Positions 59,867 through 64,000 of a stretch of 64,000 nucleotides of DNA are shown in pieces. The stretch covers positions 186,001-250,000 of the forward strand of contig NZ_QMDW01000001.1 of assembly GCF_003605635.1 (NCBI RefSeq), in the 5' to 3' direction. This stretch comes from Halonotius pteroides (GTDB lineage: Archaea; Halobacteriota; Halobacteria; Halobacteriales; Haloferacaceae). How positions within the stretch are numbered: position 1 is the stretch's first letter; every line of letters begins with the position of its first letter. The notes under the pieces are model-generated. The model saw only the letters and a program-made list of their open reading frames with translations, searched no databases and was not told the DNA's origin. The translations under genes and the position numbers were made by a program.

Positions 59867-61120
59867 ATGGACGACCAACCACAGACCACACAGCCGGATT
59901 TCCTCTATACACTGGCGACCAACGGCCAGTTCGACCGGATCGCCCGCTACCTCGGGAGCAACGACTCGTTGGGTGTTCGACTGGGGGCCGCCGGCATCCT
60001 CGCCGAGTTCGGCGACGGGGTAAGACGGGCAGACAACGGTGAGATCAAACAACAACTCATCAGTGGCGTTCTCAACGAGAACAACGAAACGGTTCGGGCT
60101 CGCATCGTCGAGGCGCTGCTGTACATCCACGACGAGGACATCATTGAGACGCTCGTCCGAAAGGTCGCCGCCGACACCGAGCCGACGCCGACCGACTCGC
60201 CACACCCGTTGGTGTTAGTCGAGTGGCTCGGTAGCGACCACCCTGAACTCCGCCTGCTGGCGGTCGCTGGGCTCGGCGATGTCGGCACCCACACCGTCGT
60301 CCCAAAGCTGGCCTCCGCATGTACGGACGACGACTACCGCGTTCGGGCCAGAGCGATCGAGGAATGCGGCCGGGTTGGCGACCATCGTTGTGTCGACGCG
60401 CTTGTCGACGCCCTCGACAGCTACGACGAGGCGATCAAGATGAAGGCGGCCCGATCGCTCGCACAGATCGGCGGCGATACCGCCATCGAGGCGCTTATCG
60501 ACGCCGCGAAAACTGACAACACGGAACTCCGGCGGACGGTTATCGAAAGCCTCGGGACACTCGGGTCGCTTGATGTGCTCACAATCTTGCTCAACGGGAT
60601 CGACGATAGTGATGACGCCGTCCAACAGGCGGCCGCCGAATCCGTTGTCGAGTTGGTGTATCAAGCCCCCTTCGAGGAGAGCCATACAGTTCGCGAAACG
60701 GTCGTCGAGGAGCTCCAGGCCAACACCGACAGCGACACCGTTCCGATCTTTCTGCGACTTTTTGCGGAGAGCGACCGGCGGGCGATCCGCCGAAACACAG
60801 CGTGGCTGCTTGGTCACATTGCTAACCCGCATCCGCGCGAGGAGACAGTCGAGACACTCATCGACGCGCTGGATGCCGACGACGGTACCACCGCACAGAT
60901 CGCCGCCACCAGTCTCGTCCGGATCGGCGGCATCGATCTTGAAGACCAGCTTGCGGACGCCATCGACAGCTACGAGACCAGCGAGGACGCCCGCCAGCGC
61001 GCAAAATTCGTCCACAGCCAGATCACCGACAGCGATGCCGAGGAGCTGTTAAAGGAAACTGTCGAGTACGTACGGGTGACTGAACCCGCCGACTACACCG
61101 CCCAGAAGCGCGATGAGTAA
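59867..61120 (+). CDS. HEAT-repeat protein
   Basis: A 417-residue soluble protein built of about eight to ten HEAT/PBS-lyase-type helix pairs (for example RVRARAIEECGRVGDHRCVD and KMKAARSLAQIGGDTAIEAL). No catalytic residues are seen. It would act as a scaffold for protein-protein binding. The start follows an A/T-rich TTATTATAG box by about 95 bases, so a leader is likely. It converges on a DUF7504-like protein with only 2 bp between the stops. Confidence 0.85.
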   Translation: MDDQPQTTQPDFLYTLATNGQFDRIARYLGSNDSLGVRLGAAGILAEFGDGVRRADNGEIKQQLISGVLNENNETVRARIVEALLYIHDEDIIETLVRKVAADTEPTPTDSPHPLVLVEWLGSDHPELRLLAVAGLGDVGTHTVVPKLASACTDDDYRVRARAIEECGRVGDHRCVDALVDALDSYDEAIKMKAARSLAQIGGDTAIEALIDAAKTDNTELRRTVIESLGTLGSLDVLTILLNGIDDSDDAVQQAAAESVVELVYQAPFEESHTVRETVVEELQANTDSDTVPIFLRLFAESDRRAIRRNTAWLLGHIANPHPREETVETLIDALDADDGTTAQIAATSLVRIGGIDLEDQLADAIDSYETSEDARQRAKFVHSQITDSDAEELLKETVEYVRVTEPADYTAQKRDE

Positions 61121-61122
61121 GC

Positions 61123-61941
61123 TCACTCCTGGAGGAACAACGGGCCGTCGGCTTTGATCTGCATATCAAACACCGGATCTAGCACGTTCATACTGGAGGC
61201 CATCCGGTCGCGGTTGACAAAGAAATGCGACAGCGCGGTTACATCCTCCAATCGGGCCGTCAGCAGGTGGAGGAACTTGAAGATGCGCTGAAGCTTTGCC
61301 TTCTGGATGAGTTCGGTGAGGATATCGAACTCGAAGGCGATCTTCCGACCGGGCGCTTGTTGCTCTTCAAGCACGCGTGAGATGGTTTCGGTGAGACTGC
61401 CTAACCCCATCTGTTTGTCGAGATGGACGATCTCAACGGGGATATCCATCAGCTGGACGCCGCTGAGCCCCTCCAGTGGGTTTTCCTTCGTCGTCAAGAG
61501 AACCGTCCACTCCGGCCATTCGCTGAGTTTGGAACGCAACAGGTCGATCCGCGCTGCCGGATCTGTGGTGACGATGACGACGACATCACCCGGCGAGAGA
61601 AAATGAACTCTGGCGTTGTTGGCACCGGTCGACGCAACAGGCGACAGCACCGCGATCGACCCTGTTCCGTTGATCTCGTCGGCGACGTGGAGGCCCGACT
61701 CCAACAGCGGTTTTTTGTGTGAAAACAGGTGCTGTTTGAACGTTTCAAGCGCGACGTGCTCGTCGTGGGCGGAGTTGCGGCGATCACAGTAGGGACACGA
61801 CCAGCCGACCATCACCCCCTCCTGTGTGAGGCGGCGCTGATTGCGTTTGGCGATGTAGGTTTTCACCCGCTCGACGGTCTCCTCGCGGCTGGCCGACCAG
61901 ACGGTGAACTCCCCGCTTCGCGCACGCCATCGGTACACCAT
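61123..61941 (-). CDS. Second degenerate RecA/KaiC-like protein, with N-terminal zinc finger
   Basis: A 272-residue protein. Residues 49-76 contain a Cys-x2-Cys...His...His finger (CPYCDRRNSAHDEHV ... QHLFSH). The rest follows a RecA-like core: the Walker A position (VLSPVASTGANNARV) has no GKT, and strands such as VVVIVTTDP and VEIVHLD follow. The C-terminal pattern FEFDILTELIQKAKLQR ... FDMQIKADG parallels the protein at 10784-11713. ATP binding is unlikely. It is probably a member of the DUF7504 group. A TATA box at 61968-61977 precedes it. Confidence 0.65.
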   Translation of the reverse strand: MVYRWRARSGEFTVWSASREETVERVKTYIAKRNQRRLTQEGVMVGWSCPYCDRRNSAHDEHVALETFKQHLFSHKKPLLESGLHVADEINGTGSIAVLSPVASTGANNARVHFLSPGDVVVIVTTDPAARIDLLRSKLSEWPEWTVLLTTKENPLEGLSGVQLMDIPVEIVHLDKQMGLGSLTETISRVLEEQQAPGRKIAFEFDILTELIQKAKLQRIFKFLHLLTARLEDVTALSHFFVNRDRMASSMNVLDPVFDMQIKADGPLFLQE

Positions 61942-61967
61942 CGACTACCTCATCGGAATCGTGTAGC

Positions 61968-61977
61968 ATACTTAAAA
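61968..61977 (-). promoter_or_regulatory. TATA box of the second DUF7504-like gene
   Basis: The minus strand reads TTTTAAGTAT about 32 bp before the ATG at 61941. Confidence 0.45.
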
Positions 61978-62085
61978 CTCACCATGAGCCAAGTAGTACC
62001 GTTCAGCCCCTGAGACGGCCGTTAGTTGGTGAGTGCCGATCAAACCACAGGTATCGGTCGACGGCCCGAATTCGATCACGGCGGG

Positions 62086-62880
62086 TTAGGCTTCGACGGT
62101 GAGGCCAGCCGCACTGAGTGCGTCCTCGGCGTCGTGGTCGTCGTGGACAACTGCCGAGACAGCACGGGTGATCGCCTCGGGTGTGTCGTGTTGGAAGATC
62201 GATCGCCCCATCGAGACGCCCGCCGCGCCGGCATCCATCGCGCCGCGAACCATCTCAACGGTTTCGGCGTCAGTCCCCTTCGAGCCACCGGCGATTACAA
62301 TCGGCAGGCTCGTCGACGCACAGACGTGTTGAAAGCTCTCGGCGTCGCCGCTGTAGCCGGTTTTGACAACGTCCGCGCCAAGTTCCTCGGCGAGCCGAAC
62401 GGCGTGGCCGAGGGCCTCAGGTTCATCGCCCTGAATCCCGGGGCCACGGGCGTAGGCCATCGCCAACACCGGCATTCCAAAGCGTTCGGCCTCGCCGGTA
62501 ATCTCGGCGAGTTCTTCGATCTGTTTTGGTTCGTAGTTCGAGCCGACGTTGATATGGAAGGAGACAGCATCAGCCCCCGCGCGGATCGCTTCCTCGACAC
62601 TGCAGGTGAGGCGTTTGTCGTTTTCATCCGGGCCGATCGTCGTTGAGCCGTTAACATGGACGATGTAGCCGCCCCCGTTGGTGTTGCCGTGAACGCGGTC
62701 GGCGACGCCCTTCTGGGTAAGGACGGCGTCGGCACCGCCGCTGGTGACACCGTCGACGGTCGCCTCCAGCTCCTTGAGGCCGGTAACCGCGCCCATTGTG
62801 ATCCCGTGATCCATCGGGACGATCAGATACCGGCCCCCGGTGGAGATACGATCGAGCCGCGCGCTGATTCCTGCGGACAT
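62086..62880 (-). CDS. 2-Amino-3,7-dideoxy-D-threo-hept-6-ulosonate synthase
   Basis: A 264-residue class I aldolase-type TIM barrel for the archaeal start of aromatic amino acid synthesis (the DHQ route from aspartate semialdehyde and 6-deoxy-5-ketofructose phosphate). The motif LIVPMDHGITMG lies near 19-30, and the Schiff-base region DVVKTGYSG near 171-179. The MAYARGPG segment and the glycine-rich IVIAGGSKG (phosphate loop) are also present. It follows trpA on the same strand by 54 bp, a common haloarchaeal order, so it belongs to an aromatic/tryptophan operon. Confidence 0.93.
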   Translation of the reverse strand: MSAGISARLDRISTGGRYLIVPMDHGITMGAVTGLKELEATVDGVTSGGADAVLTQKGVADRVHGNTNGGGYIVHVNGSTTIGPDENDKRLTCSVEEAIRAGADAVSFHINVGSNYEPKQIEELAEITGEAERFGMPVLAMAYARGPGIQGDEPEALGHAVRLAEELGADVVKTGYSGDAESFQHVCASTSLPIVIAGGSKGTDAETVEMVRGAMDAGAAGVSMGRSIFQHDTPEAITRAVSAVVHDDHDAEDALSAAGLTVEA

Positions 62881-62934
62881 AACTGTTGTGTGAACCTCTG
62901 TCAGTAAGCGGGTATGTAGCTTGCGACTCCGAGC

Positions 62935-63870
62935 CTACTCCTCGCCGGTCGTCGGCGTCGGTCGCCCGCGGTTCGCACCATCGGCCAACTCGCTGGCTTT
63001 CGCTTCCAGCTTTGTAGCGGTTTCCGCGGTCGACCAGTCGTTGTCGACACCGTCGGCAACGATGTCAACCAAGGCGGAGCCGACGATGATCCCATCGGCT
63101 CCGCTGGCGACGATTCGCTCGGCCTGCTCGCCGCTGGAAATGCCGAAGCCGACGGCTTTCGGGACATCCCACCCACTGAGCCGCTGGAGGCTCCGATCGG
63201 TCTGATCGGACACGTCGCTTTTCGCGCCGGTCGTGCCGAGCCGAGCCTGTACGTAGACGTATCCAGAAACGCGCTCCATCATCGATTCCAAGCGGTCGCC
63301 CTCGGTCGTCGGTGCGACGATAAAGACGAGATCCAACCCGTGTTCATCACAGGCCGCCCGCAGCGGGTCGGCTTCCTCGGCGGGGAGATCAGGAACGACA
63401 AGCCCCGAGATGCCGGCGTCGGCGGCGCGGGCGACGAAGGCGGCTGGCCCCGTGTTCGCGGCTGTGCCGTTCGCACCCGAGGCGCGTCGCGCCTCGCTGT
63501 CGCCGTCGTTGCTATACTGGTAGATGAGATTGTAGTAGGTCATACAGACCAGCGGGACGTCAACATCGACAGCCTCAACGAACTCGAAGAACAGCTCGGG
63601 CGTCATCCCGCCTTCCAGGGCGCGGACAATCGCCCCCTGAATCGTTGAGCCCTCGGCGATCGGCTCAGAAAACGGCAACCCGAGTTCGATCACATCCGCG
63701 CCGCCGCGGGCAAGGGCTTCGACGTATGCCTTTGAGGCCTCATAGCTTGGGTCGCCGACAGCGAGATACGGGACAAACGCGGGGCCGTCGGCGAAGGCAG
63801 CGGCGATCTCGCTGTTGGCGGCCGCGCCGTCGCTCCGACGGGTCTCGGCCGACTGCCCACCCTCGGTCAT
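62935..63870 (-). CDS. trpA: Tryptophan synthase alpha chain
   Basis: A 311-residue TIM-barrel subunit that splits indole-3-glycerol phosphate and passes indole to TrpB. The catalytic Glu is in [11 protein letters not shown]. The position of the second acidic residue reads EPIAEG (Glu in place of the common Asp), which may be usual for haloarchaea. Phosphate-binding GFGISSGEQ and the C-terminal loop are present. An Ala/Gly/Asn-rich insertion near residues 130-150 lengthens it. It starts directly after the trpB stop and precedes the hept-6-ulosonate synthase. Confidence 0.96.
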   Translation of the reverse strand: MTEGGQSAETRRSDGAAANSEIAAAFADGPAFVPYLAVGDPSYEASKAYVEALARGGADVIELGLPFSEPIAEGSTIQGAIVRALEGGMTPELFFEFVEAVDVDVPLVCMTYYNLIYQYSNDGDSEARRASGANGTAANTGPAAFVARAADAGISGLVVPDLPAEEADPLRAACDEHGLDLVFIVAPTTEGDRLESMMERVSGYVYVQARLGTTGAKSDVSDQTDRSLQRLSGWDVPKAVGFGISSGEQAERIVASGADGIIVGSALVDIVADGVDNDWSTAETATKLEAKASELADGANRGRPTPTTGEE

Positions 63871-64000
63871 TCAGATGCCCCCTGAAAACATCGACATATC
63901 CGGCGCGTTCGGCACGTCGCGGGCCTCGGTCTCCTCGATGGCCGCCTGCAGATCCTTGTCGCCGCGGCCGGAGACGTTGACGACGACGGTGCCAGATAGC
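63871..64000 (-). CDS. trpB: Tryptophan synthase beta chain (C-terminal end)
   Basis: The minus strand is open from the window edge to a TGA at 63871-63873. The end reads [14 protein letters not shown], the usual closing strand and phosphate-region of TrpB, then an acidic helix and a short tail ending in SMFSGGI. Only the last 42 residues are in the window. It is directly upstream of trpA, the normal operon order. Confidence 0.93.
   Translation of the reverse strand, partial: LSGTVVVNVSGRGDKDLQAAIEETEARDVPNAPDMSMFSGGI

Overview
The window is chromosomal DNA of a halophilic archaeon (class Halobacteria). The evidence is the strongly acidic proteins, archaeal TATA boxes about 27 bp upstream of start codons (many leaderless), and archaeal marker genes: egsA for sn-glycerol-1-phosphate lipids, tiaS, a CDC48 ATPase, halocyanin, GfcR and the DHQ-type aromatic pathway aldolase beside trpA/trpB. 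No genus can be assigned with confidence from the sequence alone.

Positions 1-8554 form the right end of an integrated element that begins left of the window. It has visibly more A+T-rich codon use than the rest. An overlapping four-gene operon encodes a VirB4-like ATPase, a TraD/VirD4-like coupling ATPase that appears to be split into two genes, and a winged-helix protein. Facing it are a 452-residue protein with a C-terminal HEPN-type R-x4-H motif, and a tyrosine recombinase coupled to a 49-residue protein. The element ends at a tRNA-Thr(GGT) gene, the probable attachment site.

Positions 8629-37864 carry a conserved haloarchaeal protein, an RHH/coiled-coil/zinc-ribbon protein coupled to a degenerate RecA-like protein (DUF7504 type), and a Tat-exported protein divergent from a SipW-like signal peptidase. 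These are followed by serS and rnr, an MFS transporter, an aspartoacylase-like hydrolase, a receiver protein without its phosphoacceptor Asp, tiaS, an XRE regulator, glutaredoxin, an NCS2 permease with gfcR, dpsA, and a small gene under a DtxR/Idr-like palindrome. A 7TM-PAS-PAS histidine kinase, a two-subunit thiolase with Ser in place of the nucleophile Cys, an MDR reductase, thrS, a PIN toxin-antitoxin pair and lpdA complete this part.

Positions 37865-39000 are a gene-poor stretch with a small winged-helix gene, three decayed tandem copies of a tRNA 3' end, and tRNA-Pro(TGG).

Positions 39045-64000 are mainly housekeeping: a beta-CASP RNase, pyrC, cdc48, egsA, a DtxR-family regulator, halocyanin, a glycosyltransferase, a VapBC-like pair, the cobalamin-binding subunit of methylmalonyl-CoA mutase with meaB, a HEAT-repeat protein, a second DUF7504-like protein, and the end of a trpB-trpA-ADH-synthase operon.

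A recurring theme is enzyme folds that lack a key catalytic residue: a CheY-like protein with Asn for Asp, a threonine-synthase-like protein with Tyr for the PLP lysine, an NAD-kinase-like protein without GGDG, an alpha/beta hydrolase with Gly for the nucleophile Ser, and a thiolase with Ser for Cys. These, the HEPN cargo and the tRNA-end repeats are the main points for a second look.
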